Assembly: GCA_020736575.1 (NCBI GenBank)
Contig: JAGPYM010000041.1
Span: forward strand, 124,001 to 188,000
From: Thelonectria olida
Lineage: Eukaryota > Ascomycota > Sordariomycetes > Hypocreales > Nectriaceae
Direction: 5' to 3'
DNA length: 64,000 bases
The position numbers were made by a program, and so were the translations under genes. Numbering within the stretch: position 1 is the first letter of the stretch; every line of letters starts with the position of its first letter. Of the stretch, positions 45,384 through 56,949 are shown in pieces. The notes beneath the pieces are model-generated. The model was not told the origin of the DNA. It did not search any database and saw only the letters and a program-made list of their open reading frames with translations.

Positions 45384-46185
45384 ATGTCTTCAAATTCTAA
45401 AGAAGCCAATCTCATCCTTGCTATCACTGCTATCAAACAAAACTCAAAACTCAGTATCCGAGAGGTCGCTAAGATTTATACAGTCAGCCCCAACACTTTA
45501 CACGCTAGAATGAAGGGACAACGCGCTCGACAGGATGTACGCCAACTCGATGGGAATGACTCTCCTCGAAGAAGAGACTTTAGTCAAGTTAATTCTTGAC
45601 CTAGATTCGCGAGGATTTCCCCCCCGGCTTAGTGGTGTTGAAGAAATGGCTAACCTCCTCCCGTCAGAACGCGACGCAGGACGCGTCGGCCAGCACTGGG
45701 CTTCACGCTTCGTCCAGCGACAACCAGAGCTCAGGACGCGTTTTAATCGCGCTTACGACTACCAGGGAGCCCTATGCGAATATTCAATCATCATTGACGC
45801 GTGGTTTCAGCTTGTGCAGAATATGAAGGCCAAGTACGGCATCCTTGATGCGGATTTCTATAACTTCGACGAGACCGGGTTTATGATGGGTATAATCCCG
45901 TCTGCAATGGTAGTTACCGGCGTTGAACGACGTGGAAAGGCAAAAGCAGTGAAGCCTGGCAATCGAGAATGGGTTACAGTAATCCAAGGAGTTAATGCTG
46001 AAGGTTGGGCGATCCCGCCGTTTATCGTGGTCAAAGGGTCCTACCACCTCGGCGATTGGTACACGGAATGCAACCTCCCGCCCTCCTGGGTCATTAAGCC
46101 TACTGCGAATGGATGGACTGATAATTCAACTGGCCTTGACTGGATACAGCATTTCGATAGACATACTGCCTCCATCCAGAGTTAG
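45384..46185 (+). mobile_element. Pogo/Fot1-like transposase, frameshifted and truncated
   Basis: The first frame (from ATG at 45384) carries the psq helix-turn-helix (LSIREVAKIYTVSPNTLHAR). Near 45535 the frame changes by one base, and the CENP-B/HTH-like part continues (TLLEEETLVKLILDLDSRGF, RVGQHWASRFVQRQPELRTR). The catalytic domain begins with DFYNFDETGFMMG (first Asp) and FIVVKGSYHLGDWY, and stops at FDRHTASIQS just where the second Asp segment should follow. The element is dead: one frameshift plus loss of the C-terminal half. A hAT fragment abuts it. Confidence 0.82.
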
Positions 46186-46199
46186 GACAAGTCAATGAC

Positions 46200-46640
46200 C
46201 GACTGAATACTAGTCGACGCTCAATATAGTCCAAGCCATTACTAGTCCCACCTGCCGAAGCGGCATTACAGGCTGCTTCATGAGCCATGCTCTTGTACTT
46301 CTCTTCCCAAACTGTCGTTAAGCCTCTCTCATACATCCTCTTCCATTCCGAGGTCTAACGAGACGGGAGTTAGTTCCAAAGCAACTCTAGAGCTCGCCAT
46401 TTCTTGCAAGGGTAGAATACAACTGCCGCTACGTAGGCGGTTGAGGTCAGCTTGCCATAGTAGTCGTTCAGCTTCTTCCATCCGAGCTTGATGTAGATCT
46501 TCAATAGCTGACAGGTCTTCGCATCCATATCCTCGAACAGGTGAACCTCTTCCATAATCTGGTCGTCATTCTCTTCGATTATCACTCCTTGAACAGCCAG
46601 CTCGAGGTGGTCAAGGAGCATCTCCACCACATGGAAGTAC
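46200..46640 (-). mobile_element. hAT transposase fragment
   Basis: The minus strand encodes the part of a hAT transposase before the dimerisation domain: MEEVHLFEDMD, KIYIKLGWKKLNDYYGKLTS, AYVAAVVFYPCKKWRALELL, then after a stop EEKYKSM. Both ends are lost. It is fused at about 46640 to a host gene on the other strand. Confidence 0.65.
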
Positions 46641-46648
46641 CCGTGACA

Positions 46649-47412
46649 ATGTCCGCTTCCATTACCTCCAACGACGGGTCGCCGCAGGCTCATAAGCCAT
46701 TGGATAGCCAGAGAAGCGCTGGCGGCGACATGTCCATCATGTTCTTCGTTCAACCCGGCCGGCCCTCGAGGTTTACCTCTTCTGACCAGCATCGCGTCAA
46801 GGGCCTGAATGCGGAGACCATTGCAAGAGTTGTCCTTCCGACCCCTTCGTGGCTCACCGCTCCCGACTACTCGCCTTTGCGTACCGATCCTTCCGATCAT
46901 CTTCCCTTCGTTTTCTTCAGCCTCAACCTGTCCCTGTACAGCCAGCAGCTTGTCCCCGAGGACTGGTCCAACCAGTGGTTCTACATGACCGGTCGCGTCC
47001 ACCCCTTTGCCCTCACTTGGGAACTCGAGCACCAGGATGGCTTGGAGGACGAGTCGGCCGATGACGATGTCGTTGTGTACACCATCCCGGCTCTGATCGT
47101 GCGTGACCAAGGCTACCAACCGTATGTTGCATATCTCCCGTCGGCTTTCTATCGCTCTCCAGATGCCGTTCTTCTCTGACCCTTTTGCCCGCAGGATATT
47201 GCCTCGAAGCTTGTCCGCCACCGATCAATTTCCCCTTGTCCCCCCGACCGTCAGTTTCACAGGGCCCGTCGCAGGTCCCGGCCACGCCCTCCTGCACAAG
47301 GAATCCGTGCCCGCCTTAGATGACGCCCAGCTCAAGTGCTGCGGCTTTGTCCAGCTGACTACATTTCTCGCCCCCGGGAACCCTGACAAGACGCCGTATA
47401 GAGGATTTCACC
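46649..47412 (+). pseudogene. Host gene of unknown function, cut by hAT 2
   Basis: Two exons (46649-47121, 47195-47412) joined by a 73-nt intron (GTATGT..CCGCAG) give about 230 codons with no stop before the transposon end at 47413. The sequence is smooth protein: RVVLPTPSWLTAPDYSPL, DHLPFVFFSLNLSLYSQQLV, ALTWELEHQDGLEDESADDD, and in exon 2 TVSFTGPVAGPGHALLHKES. I recognise no domain. The first methionine in frame near the hAT-fragment border is at 46631 or 46649; the true 5' end may be lost. The C-terminus is lost at the transposon border. Confidence 0.5.
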
Positions 47413-50244
47413 CAGTGTGGCTAACAGACCGACCGACCCAGACCGGCCCCTTCGGTCTGTCGGTCTGGGTTTGTTGAGGCTCCCGGTCTGTCGGTCTAGG
47501 TCTGACAGTCTGATCCAGTGATCTCGAGGTTTTTTACCGTGCTGCTGAAAGGGGGTTCACTAAATGGCACCATACACACTGAAGCTCTTTTGTTCTTCGT
47601 ACGCAAGCATTCATTATTACACTACCAGCCCTCTCATTAGCCAGTGCTTTTGGAGTTGATCTGCCTCGACTACCTCAGGTGCTAGCCGATTGCGCTCGTC
47701 GGTGATCATCTTCTTTGTCTGGCTAAACACCCTCTCACATTCAGCACTCATGCCAGGAATTGAGAACAGATCGAGCGCCATTCGATACAAGACTGGATAT
47801 TCCAATTGATGTCGGTTCCACCATTCAAGCGGGTTTGCAACGTCGAGATCTTGGGGGTAAATTGGCCGTGTCTGGAATAAGTCAAGGTCGCTAACTGCCT
47901 TGACCTTCTTTCGTTGTGTATTCAATGAGCGGATTGACCTCTTCCCAAATGAGCTGTAGTCGTTAACGTCAGCTTCGATCTCATCGGCTTCATCTTCCAA
48001 AAGCCCAGCTTGAGCTTGAGTTTCAACTTCAGCCTGTCGAACGTATTCATCGAACAGGCTACCCACAGCGGACTGCATGTCGCTATACCATTGCGGCCTA
48101 TCCATCGCGTTTTTCCAGTGCCGCTCAAAGTAGTCATACCCATAAGATGGGTGAAGCGCTAGCGCTGCTCGGTAGATAGGTGTACGGTCCGTTTTGATGT
48201 AATAGTCTTCAAGCTTCGCCCATCCGCAGTCAATTCCCGACTTAAAATGGGAGGGCTCCTCGAACTGAGTTTCCTCCGCGGCCTGCTTGAATTTGACGAA
48301 CAGATAGTCCATTGTCTTGAGAGTCTCCCACACGGCACCATGCCCGCCCTCTGCGCCTGGTTTACTGGCGTTGCCCTCCATAGTCTTTGTAAGGATGTAA
48401 AACGGCTTTAGGAAGTCGTGAAAGCGCTCTAGTTCAGCCCAGTCTACAGCGTTGAGGAAATCTTTCGTTAGGTCACGGTGGACGGGATCATTTTTGGGTT
48501 TTTGCCAGCGAGATTGATAGAGCTCGATGGCGCTGCGTAGTTTGAGTGCTAGGATAAGCCGATCCCGAGTAAGCAAATGCTCAACAGAGGTGAGTGACAG
48601 AGATATACGCATACCTCGTTTGCTCATAACGTAAATGGAGTTCTAGCGTGTCTTGCCATCAACAACGATCTCCAATGTAAATATGGCATCGTCCCCTGCG
48701 AGCTCGGTCTGTAAACCCCGAAGCGCCTGTCGTCGCTGGTCCGTCCGGCGGATATACCGGTAGGTAGCAAGTTTGTGGAGTCTGCCAATGGCCCCCTTCT
48801 TGGCCCAAATCTCGAAACTGAATTCATCCGTAGCCCCACGAAGCTCCGCCTCGAATTTACTAACGTTTGAGCCGAAGATGACAGCCCGGACAACCAGGTT
48901 GATAATGTGGCCTATGCAACGTAAGCGGCGCCGGCTGACGTCCATCGGGAACCACCTAGCAAGCGTCTCTAGGCAAGTATCGTTGCTTTCGGCGTTATCA
49001 AGCATGAAGTGTCCAAGCTTGGAGCCCATTTCGTATTGATTGATTACCTCCTTGACATACGAAGCCATATTCTCACCAGAGTGTGGACCAACTAGGCGCG
49101 GCAGTCCAAGAAGGACATCACGTTTTTCGCCTTCGCTGTCAACAAAATGGCCGACGATGCCGATGTAGTGAAACCCGTTGGAAGCAGTCCACAGATCAAA
49201 GCTTAGGTGAACAGAGCTCTTCGCGTCTTTGACGAGATTGAAGATGATCTGTCGTCGGGATTCAAAGGTTAGACGGATCCACGAACAGACTGTTGTGTGA
49301 TGCTCAGGAAGCAGCTGGTTTGCAAGCTCCCCACCGTTCGCTATCAGCCACCGAAGCCGTTCGCTGGATGCTTGCCGGAAGGTGACATCTTCGAGGATGA
49401 TCCAGTCCACAAAACGAGCTTTCCATGACCTTTCATCGAAGTGGGAGGCGAGCTGAAAGCCTAGACTGGCCTGTCGCGACAAAGGACGCACAGAAGAGGA
49501 CGCGGACGCGGCCGCCAAGGTAAACGGAGTTGTCAAGCTGGGGCTACTGTCACCGAATTCAGCGATTTAGTGCTGACGGAGCAGGTGCCTCGCGGCGTGA
49601 GCTGTCCCAGACGAGGTATACAGAGCCGTCGAATAGCTCCTCTTCTCGTGACAGAGTCTGCAAAGCCAGTAACGTACGCCTTTGTGCTCTAAATTTGCGC
49701 CATGCCGATATATCCATGATTCTTTCATCTTTGTGCCGACGACTCGTCTGTGACGAGGCCTCTTTTTGACGCCCACAAGTCTTTTTCCGCAGTGCCATAT
49801 GTTCTCCCAATCGATATCGAATTCACACTGGGGAGCATCGTCTACCGTGGCCTCGCGGGTAGTATTGGTCGAAGTTGGAGGTAGGTAAGACGCAAGAGAC
49901 TGCGGTATAGACGGCACCGGGCTCGAAGTCCTGCTAGAAGGTATCATGATGCGGGTATGGAAGCACATGTACGGAGCACGACGCGAATATTTGCAATAGT
50001 TTTCTGGCAAGTGCGGACGCGCCAGGTTGAGTAAACAGACCTTCACCTTAACCTTTAACCTTATTCCCAAGGGCGCAGTGAGCCAATAGCGGCACTGAAA
50101 CAGTAGGCCATTTAGGGCAACCCAGACTGACCCAGACCACCCAGACCACCCAGACCGACCGGTCTGCCCGGTCTGTCGGTCTGGCGAGAATGGCCGGTCT
50201 GTCGGTCTGCGGTCTGGCAGACGGTCTGTCTGTTAGCCACACTG
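47413..50244 (-). mobile_element. hAT transposon 2, inactivated
   Basis: The ends are inverted repeats: CAGTGTGGCTAACAGAC at 47413 and its complement GTCTGTTAGCCACACTG ending at 50244 (one base slips in the GACC repeats further in). The subterminal parts are packed with short CGGTCTG/CAGACCG words on both sides (47430-47520 and 50130-50230). The flanking 8 bases differ. The left flank is a host gene and the right flank is another hAT transposase, so the ends have been rearranged since insertion. Confidence 0.82.
47617..49947 (-). pseudogene. hAT 2 transposase with two in-frame stops
   Basis: One frame holds the whole protein, about 776 codons, without frameshift. From the start near 49947 (MIPSSRTSSPVPSI) it gives a BED-type finger (YWLCRLCHEKRSYSTA, H-x4-H), the catalytic core (SFDLWTASNGFHYIGIVG, GHFMLDNAESND, RLRCIGHIINLVV) and the dimerisation region (PLEWWNRHQLEYPVLYRMAL, GMSAECERVFS). 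Two stops break it: TAA at 49567-49569 and TAG at 48643-48645. The second replaces a Trp that is nearly invariant in the family (TR-W-NS). Both fit single C to T changes at CpA on one or the other strand. Confidence 0.85.
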
Positions 50245-50249
50245 GGTCG

Positions 50250-50660
50250 AAGATAGTGGATGAAGTTACGAAAGGTGGGTTGCTCAATATGAGCAAAGCC
50301 TAGGCTGCAGGGCACTGCATAGCGGCAGTATAACTCACGCAGGGTAGCTTGGTCTAGCACATCCTCTTCTGCCGTTGCCATGCGTTTCTTGGAGGATACA
50401 AGGCCATCGCTGCTCAAAAAGGCAGTGATGTCTACGAGGCGGTTTTGGGTTGTGGCTCGGCGGGTTTCTTGCCCCCCACAAATCATGACCCTGTGTTCCT
50501 TGCGCAAATGATCGACGATCGTGGACGATCCACCCGAGTAATTGTATTTCTTCTCTTTCTTCTTGGCAAAGCAGGGTTGGCAATGCCACCATTTTCTTCC
50601 AACAGAATCGACCCAGGCCGCGGGCAAACTTTTCCCTCTTCTACCCGACAATACTTCCAA
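50250..50660 (-). mobile_element. N-terminal fragment of a third hAT transposase
   Basis: The minus strand encodes a BED-type finger (WWHCQPCFAKKKEKKYNYSG, STIVDHLRKEH) and the start of the core (ITAFLSSDGL, QPTFRNFIHYLRP), then meets the hAT 2 end. Upstream of 50660 the frame is uncertain (SPIWKYCR is seen in another frame), which suggests a frameshift or short intron. The rest of this transposase is not in place; the piece at 46200-46640 could be its other end. Confidence 0.65.
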
Positions 50661-51136
50661 ATAGGAGATGTCGTTGGGCGAGGGAAACCGGGGGTTGATG
50701 AAGACGAAGTGGCACCACTCGGATCGGAATCACTTAGATGGTTAGCGGATCATCAATAGAAGACTACATAATTTCACTAGGCGGCAAGGCGGCAAGGTCG
50801 CCAAGCAGACGGGGCTAGCAACCGTAATAGTAGCATTAGAGTGTACCGGTAGTCGGGTTGAAATTGCTAGATCAAAGCGAATAGATCACTTCAAGCGCAG
50901 AGTCCGTAGTTGACAAGTAGGAAAGGTGCCAAATACGGTCAAAAATGTGATGGAGTGGGAAGTAGATTACTCGCAGCCTGTCATCCCGTACAGAAAGAAC
51001 GCGTTAGTCAATAAACACAACAATTACATGGGACGCGTTCCTTAGTCATAGCACTCCTGTGGGGTAGGCGTTGCCGGAATAGTGAAAGTAGTGGTTAGCA
51101 ATTGCTTCCAACTATTGGGAGAGCTGTCCTACGGTG
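50661..51136. other. Gene-free stretch
   Basis: No supported feature; it includes the presumed promoter of the coiled-coil gene that follows. Confidence 0.35.
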
Positions 51137-52255
51137 ATGACTTCCAACGGCGATGCAGCTGCGAACCCCGCGGCGAATCTCCAACGAGATCACCCCGCTC
51201 TGCCTCGTATCCCTTCAAGCTGCTGCGACCATGAACGCAGGTCTTCAACACGAGCCCGCGCGTAGTACGACTTCCAAGCGTCCCTGTTCACTCGACTCCT
51301 AGCTAACTGTAACCTCACCGGGTCTCTGGCAGCTCCCTACGTCACCGGGGCATCCCCGCAATCGAGCCGTCGACGTTCCGCCGTCCTTATGAACCTTCAG
51401 ATCAACGATCCTTCCTTGCCGGCTCCGGGCGAGATGGTCAGCGAGCAGTCTGGGCTCCGAACGTCCAGCCCACAACCTCTTTCCGGCTAGCCCTCGTTAA
51501 CAGATCCCCACCATCATAGGGCGCGGAGTTTGGGTGAGCTGCATCAGGAGCTTGAGGCGGAACAGGAAGCACATGTCGTACGTCTACCAACCTTAATCCC
51601 CTGAAGTGGCCACGTAATTGACCTTGGCAGAATCGCCTCCTCCACATGATCCGACAGCAACAAGTCGAACTCCAGCGTCTTCAGGCTGGCCAGCCACCAA
51701 GTCAGAACTCGGCCGTCGACGACACCGTTTCTGATCGTTCAGGACATGGCACACCCCAGGCATCCACCTCCCAGATCAACATCCCCTCGGTCCCATCCGG
51801 CAGTTCCTATCCTCGATCTGCCGGCCATCGTCACCCCCGAAGCTCCTTCGACATGGCTCACGCCGACATCCAGCAGCGACGGTCTACAACACCAAGCCGC
51901 GGGGCGTCGCCAAGGCTACGCCCAACCTCTATTGGCGGTGAAAGCGGCGAATGGGTGCTTGGAGGCCGAGATGAGAGTGCTTTCTACCAGGCTGAGATCC
52001 AGATGTTGGTTCGCGAAAACCAGATGCTACGCATGCGTGTTCGAGAACTAAGTGAGATTTATTCGCAAAGTAAGCTTTATTCACAAGATGTCTGCAGGGA
52101 CTTGACTAATATCAACTGTAGAGAAGCAGCTTACTGATCCCTCCGTTGGCTCTCCAGCCACGCATGAGCCGCCCCATCACCCTTCACTGATAAGGTCGTC
52201 GACCACAGCAGAGAAGGAAGAGGAAAAGCCTGCGGAGGCATCGAAGGATGCCTAG
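51137..52255 (+). pseudogene. Conserved coiled-coil protein gene with two nonsense codons
   Basis: Three segments (51137-51577, 51631-52069, 52122-52255; introns 53 and 52 nt, GTACGT..GGCAG and GTAAGC..TGTAG) form 338 codons in one frame. The middle is strongly coiled coil (SLGELHQELEAEQEAHV joined to NRLLHMIRQQQVELQRLQ); a second short coil is AEIQMLVRENQMLRMRVREL. Upstream lies RRRSAVLMNLQINDPSLPAP, which reads like a conserved motif. TAG codons at 51263-51265 and 51488-51490 interrupt the first segment; CAG at either place would read on. An intron that removes them was looked for and gives no consistent frame. I recall this as a conserved fungal protein of unknown role, but am not certain. 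Confidence 0.6.
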
Positions 52256-53123
52256 GAAAAAAAAGATATTGTCGACTGTCTTTCTTTGGGGGAATGATAT
52301 GTTATGAATTCGGTCCTGAAACGGCATCATTGCCGCGGAGTTTCGGCGGTTAGGCCGTAACAACTTAAAGAAGGTGATATTGACACAGGCTCGGCTTATC
52401 ATGTTTGGCGTTGGGGAAGGTATGCAAGTGCAAGCGAGGGGAGATTATTACCAGTTTGTCTAGCCTTGTCAGATGCCCGAGGCATCTCTCGCGATGGCAC
52501 TTGTCAAGTTGCGTCCTTCGTGTACGGTCTGTTGCTATAATGAGGATACATGGTCATGTTATCAATTTGAACTTGGGCCTATTATTTAGCCCAGAAAACG
52601 GCACCGCAATCCGCAGCGGGCTAGCTTCAATTCCGCCGGCACCGCACCAATTCCGCAATCACAACGGCCATCCCACAAACCGCAGCAATGCCGCGGCAGG
52701 TCCAATTGGGCTATTGGGGGACTGCTGGAGCAGCAGGCTACCAGCAGCAGGGGCTTTGAGGTTGTTCAGTTACCAATTGGGTACCGACGTTTGATCATTC
52801 TTTGATTAAAATCAGATAAATCCGTTAATCACTTAGACGAGCAACGCCATTGATGAAATGCTGTGAACAGCAGAGCCGACGGCAGGTGGTTTTGCCTTTA
52901 GCACAGAGGAACCGGAATTCCTGGGCGTCTAGGATTCCAATTGGCCTTGCAGACGGGTGACTTAAATTGGGGCGTCATTGGCGTTGTCATGGTCTCATGA
53001 TATGTGCCATGATCCATCATCTGACAATCAGCCACCCCCGCCAGCTTAAGGAAGTCTATTCCATTTCCGCAACTCCTTTGCCGCAATCAATTTGAAGGAC
53101 TTAAAAGAGACTTGTTTTTCCCA
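52256..53123. other. Intergenic, promoter of the ADH gene
   Basis: No coding feature. Between 52600 and 52720 CCGCA/GCCGGC words are frequent, and CCGCAA recurs just before the ADH start (53069, 53085); they may be activator sites but nothing more can be said. Confidence 0.35.
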
Positions 53124-54378
53124 ATGGCGATGCTCGATCGAGTTTCTCGCTCAATCATACCCGCTGTTAATGGCACTGCTCGGCTCGGAGCCTCAATTCA
53201 CTACAACAAGTTCAATTCCAGATATTTATCCACCATGAAGGCTCTCGTTTACAAGGCAGTCAACTCCGTCGCCCTCCAGGATCGGCCTGTCCCTACCCTC
53301 TCGTATCCAACTGATGCCATCATCAAGATGACCAAGACGACCATTTGTGGCACAGACCTGCACATCCGAAAGGGTGATGTGACTACCTGCCAGCCCGGCC
53401 GTATCTTGGGGCATGAAGGCGTTGGCATTGTTCAATCGGCGGGATCTACAGTCGAGAGGTTCAAGGAAGGCGATCGCGTGTTGATCTCGTGCATCTCGAG
53501 CTGCGCGACTTGTGAGTACTGTCGCAAGGGCATGTACAGCCACTGCACCTCGGGCGGCTGGGTCCTTGGAAACACCATTGATGGCACGCAAGCGGAATAC
53601 GTGCGCATTCCTCATGCCGACTCAAGCCTCTACGCCATCCCTTCTGGTGCTGATGAGGCCTCTTTAGTTATGCTGAGCGACATCTTCCCCACGGGCCTGG
53701 AGTGCGGTGTGCTGAACGGAAAGGTTCAGCCAGGAGGCACCGCCGTCATCGTGGGAGCTGGCCCCATTGGATTGGCAGCTATCATCACAGCCCAGATGTA
53801 CTCTCCTTCCAAGATCATTGCCATTGACATGGACCCCAAGAGACTGGAAGTTGCGAAGCAGCTCGGTGCCACCGAGACAATTGACAGCTCCAAGGAGAAC
53901 GCTGTTGCGAGAGTCAAGGCTATCACGGACGGTAAGGGATGCGACTCCGTCATCGAGGCCGTGGGAATCCCAGCGACTTTCTTACTCTGCCAGGAGCTGC
54001 TGGCTCCCGGCGGCACCTTGGCCAATGTCGGTGTCCACGGCACCAAGGTGGATCTTCACCTGCAGAATCTCTGGGACAGGAATATCTGTAAGCCTTGTGT
54101 TTCTCGTAAATCGGGTGTCGCTAACCGCAGCTGACACTAGCCATCACCACGAGACTTGTCGACACAGTCACCACGCCTATGCTTCTCAAGTTGGTTAATT
54201 CGGGTAAATTGCAACCAAGTCAACTCATCACTCACCGTAAGTTTGACGCCGGATCAACGCAAAACGAAACTGACCTGTTTGTCTAGGCTTCAAATTTAGT
54301 GAGATGGAGAAGGCTTACGAGACGTTTGGGAAGGCGGCGGAGCACGGGGCATTGAAGGTGGTTATCGATCTCGACTGA
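53124..54378 (+). CDS. Zinc-dependent alcohol dehydrogenase, possibly mitochondrial
   Basis: Three exons (53124-54087, 54141-54236, 54287-54378; introns 53 and 50 nt) give 383 residues. Catalytic zinc ligands are Cys75 (TICGTDLH) and His97-Glu98 (GHEGVG). The structural-zinc loop has Cys127, 130, 133 and 141 (SCATCEYCRKGMYSHC). The NAD(P) site is VGAGPIGLAA (210-219). The last exon carries FKFSEMEKAYETFGKAAEHG, the usual end of the family. Residues 1-37 precede the typical start MKALVYK and are rich in Arg, Ser and hydrophobic residues without acids except one, so they look like a mitochondrial targeting peptide. The enzyme oxidises an alcohol with NAD(P); the substrate is unknown. All key residues are intact. 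Confidence 0.9.
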
Positions 54379-54683
54379 GTTCATGGGTGTATGCATGGGG
54401 TGGTGTAGATGGTACGGCTTGATTGGTGTCAGGATACTCCGTTCTCAACTCAAATGTAGGTCATCTAGATAGAACTCTTCTAGTCTTTTTGCCTTCTGGA
54501 AGAACCCTATCTAGGGCGGTGAATTCCAGCTTCACATAACGGATGGTGGTCAACGGAAATAAAAAAGTAAGTTACAACTATTGCATTGCTGCGTTAATGG
54601 ACGGTTACTGGGGTTCAGTATTCACAAATTGAGGAAAGGACAAGATCGTGTTCGTGCCTAGCGTGCATATCACATTGATGACT

Positions 54684-55540
54684 TCAGATCTCCTCATACT
54701 GAACCCTCCTCAGTAGCCCTTTATCTAGCTCAGCAACAGTCTTCACCCCAGCCAATCCCATAGGCTGATCCAAATCTGTCAATAAGCCTGCCAACACATG
54801 TTTTCCACCATTTCTCCCGGGAATCCCGAGGCCATCTATCACCAGCCGACTACCAATACTGCCTTCGCCGTTAGGGCCTGCCACCATGGTTGCTGACCAC
54901 AATGCCACCCATGCCGAACTTGAGCGCCAACGTAGCATCGTTAAGACGATTCCATTGAGTACTATGGGTCCGTTCCAGATCTTCCGAAGCAGTGTCAGAT
55001 CCTTTCCCGGGTGCGCGTGGCCAGTATAGCTGGATCCAGCGTGGCGCCTGGGAAGCAGCTGCGGCGGCGATTTCCTCAATGGTGCTGGTGCTGGCGGTGC
55101 TAATGATGGCGGTGCTAATGATGGCGGTGCTAATGATGAAGGGCACACGCAGCTCTGCGCAAGCAGAAGCTAGGCCTGTCTCTTTGTCTGGATGGTATGC
55201 GCTCTGTACGCCAACAGGCTGTTTTCCGTAGCAACGGTGGCCCCTAGTGATGGATTTCATTGGCCATATCATTCCCGGGAGCGCCTAGGTTCGCGGGCCC
55301 TGCAGAGGTGGGCGGGGCTTGTTCCGAGGGGCGGTGGAAGTGCCTTGATGGACACGTACTATCCTTCGACCAGTCCGTCGTAGAAGCTCTCCTCCTTGTC
55401 CGCCTCGCCCACTCTCTTCTGCAGACCTTTGGGCAGTTTCTCCATGCCGCGGGACTCTTCGGCGCATATTTCATTTCGAGTGCTGCGGAGGTGTTGTCCT
55501 CGCAAGAGGTACGTGTGGTCCCTTTCCACACCACATCTTG
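54684..55540 (-). pseudogene. FMN-dependent 2-hydroxyacid oxidase (lactate monooxygenase type), decayed
   Basis: Pieces in several minus-strand frames follow the order of the family. First MEKLPKGLQKRVGEAD, broken by TAG at 55359-55361. Then PVGVQSAYHPDKETGLASAC and APRWIQLYWPR. Then the flavin/active-site phrase FGMGGIVVSNHGGRP. Last GKHVLAGLLTDLDQPMGLAG and LLRRVQY. About 150 residues between IQLYWP and GGIVVSNHGG are missing, another gap follows, and frames change at least twice. A local triplication of IISTA (nine-odd bases repeated, plus-strand GGCGGTGCTAATGAT units at 55087-55136) adds to the damage. No working enzyme can be made. Confidence 0.8.
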
Positions 55541-55754
55541 GATAGGTCCTGGTTGATGTCGCGAATTCGGATCACCGGATGTCGCATATCACCACTAGGT
55601 TCCACTGTGCTTAGCGAGTCATGCGACCAGATGTGAAACGCGGCCCGTACTTTGGGGTCATGTATCCGGTTTCACATCCGGCTTGTCGCATCAAGGACTC
55701 CAATCCTAACGACATGAGCTTAAATAGCTGCTCCCGAACACATGGCGACTCCCC

Positions 55755-56890
55755 GATCCAGCTTTTTACGAAGGAAAGAAGTCTACGTGGCGTGGTTGGA
55801 AACTGGAGATGGAGAACAAGCTGGAAGAAGACGCCGACGCACTGGGTAGCTCTATGTCACAGTTTAAGTATGTGTACTCTCGGCTATCGGGAAGAGCAAA
55901 GGATAATGTGACCACGTTCGTGGAGAACGAGACGAAAAAGCCGGAGGCCATCCCTGCCTCGCTTCTCAATCGCCTGGACCTATTATACGGAGACCGCGAC
56001 CGCGAAAGGAAGGCTATTCAGGCACTACATAGCCTCAAGCAAGGAGAGACTGAGTCCTTTGCCGCCTTCTATCCCCGATGAGAGAGAGATTGCCAATGCG
56101 AATACGGAAGCGTGGCCTGATGACAGCAAAATCTCGTACCTGCGCAATGCCTTGAACGAGAAGCTGAAGATGATGCTCGTGCCGGTAAACAGAGCTGAGA
56201 TCAACTCTTACATCGGCCTTGCAACGAAATGTGATGAGTTGAGCAACTCCATGGAGCTGCTTGGTCAGTGGAAGAAGTCAAGCAGTAGCAGGAGTCAACC
56301 GAGGGCCCCTTCACCCGCTGCCCCTAGCAGCCGTGCCCAGCCGGAAATTAGAAAACAGGACATGATGGAATGGGACCCAACTCCACCGGGCCCGATGCAG
56401 GTCAGTGCCTTAAGGCCCAGGGGGAACAACAATCTCAATGGGTACCCGTCGAAGCGACCCCAGGACAAAACCCTCCTAGGGAAGAGGGCCAAGTGGGTTG
56501 CTCAGGAGGTGTCGCACTGAGCGTGCTTAAAGGGTTAAAGTAGATATGATGAGCAGCAGCAATGTGTTGATTGATTGTTGTCTAAAGTGCGGGGTACTCT
56601 AGCCCACAGGTTTTACTTGAAGCACACAGGTTGATTACTAAGTGCTGTTGTTTCCTGAGGCTGGTTGAGATCATGCCTAGCCTGCGACAGGAGGAAATCG
56701 ACGCACGACGGCGCGAGCACCGCTGCCTCCGCTGTGGGAGACGCGATTGCAGAATCCTCACATGCCCATTAGCAGCACCCCCACGCTCGGATTCGCAGAC
56801 ACGTGTCAGCGTTACATCAGCAAGTCATCGCGTCATCAAAGCAGCAGTCGAGGACGACGAGAGTGAGAATGAGACCACTGGAGATGAGCA
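55755..56890 (+). pseudogene. Gag of the Ty3/gypsy element
   Basis: The first frame runs to a stop at 56079-56081 (STWRGWKLEMENKLEE, LLYGDRDRERKAIQALHSLK), where two bases are missing. The second frame continues EREIANANTEAWPDDSKISY up to the solo LTR at 56510. After the LTR the frame resumes with the zinc knuckle CLRCGRRDCRILTC, in which the usual His is replaced by Asp-context residues (CX2CX4CX4C spacing). The N-terminal end of Gag is lost upstream. Confidence 0.75.
56510..56689 (+). mobile_element. Solo LTR, copy 3, nested in gag
   Basis: 180 bases from TGTCGCACTGAGCGTGCTTA to CCTGCGACA. It is flanked by a perfect 5-bp duplication GGAGG (56505-56509 and 56690-56694), the size made by LTR retrotransposon integrase. 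Gag reading resumes exactly after it, which confirms the ends. Of the three copies this is the best preserved. Confidence 0.88.
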
Positions 56891-56949
56891 ATAGGGCACG
56901 CGGCAGCTCAGAGGGAATGGAGAAGAGATGGCAGAGAAAAGATTGATGG

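Noticed and set aside
55560..55740. Candidate 5' LTR of the gypsy element
   Set aside because: No match to the 3' LTR starting TGTCACGG; the stretch looks like upstream sequence of the FMN-oxidase relic.
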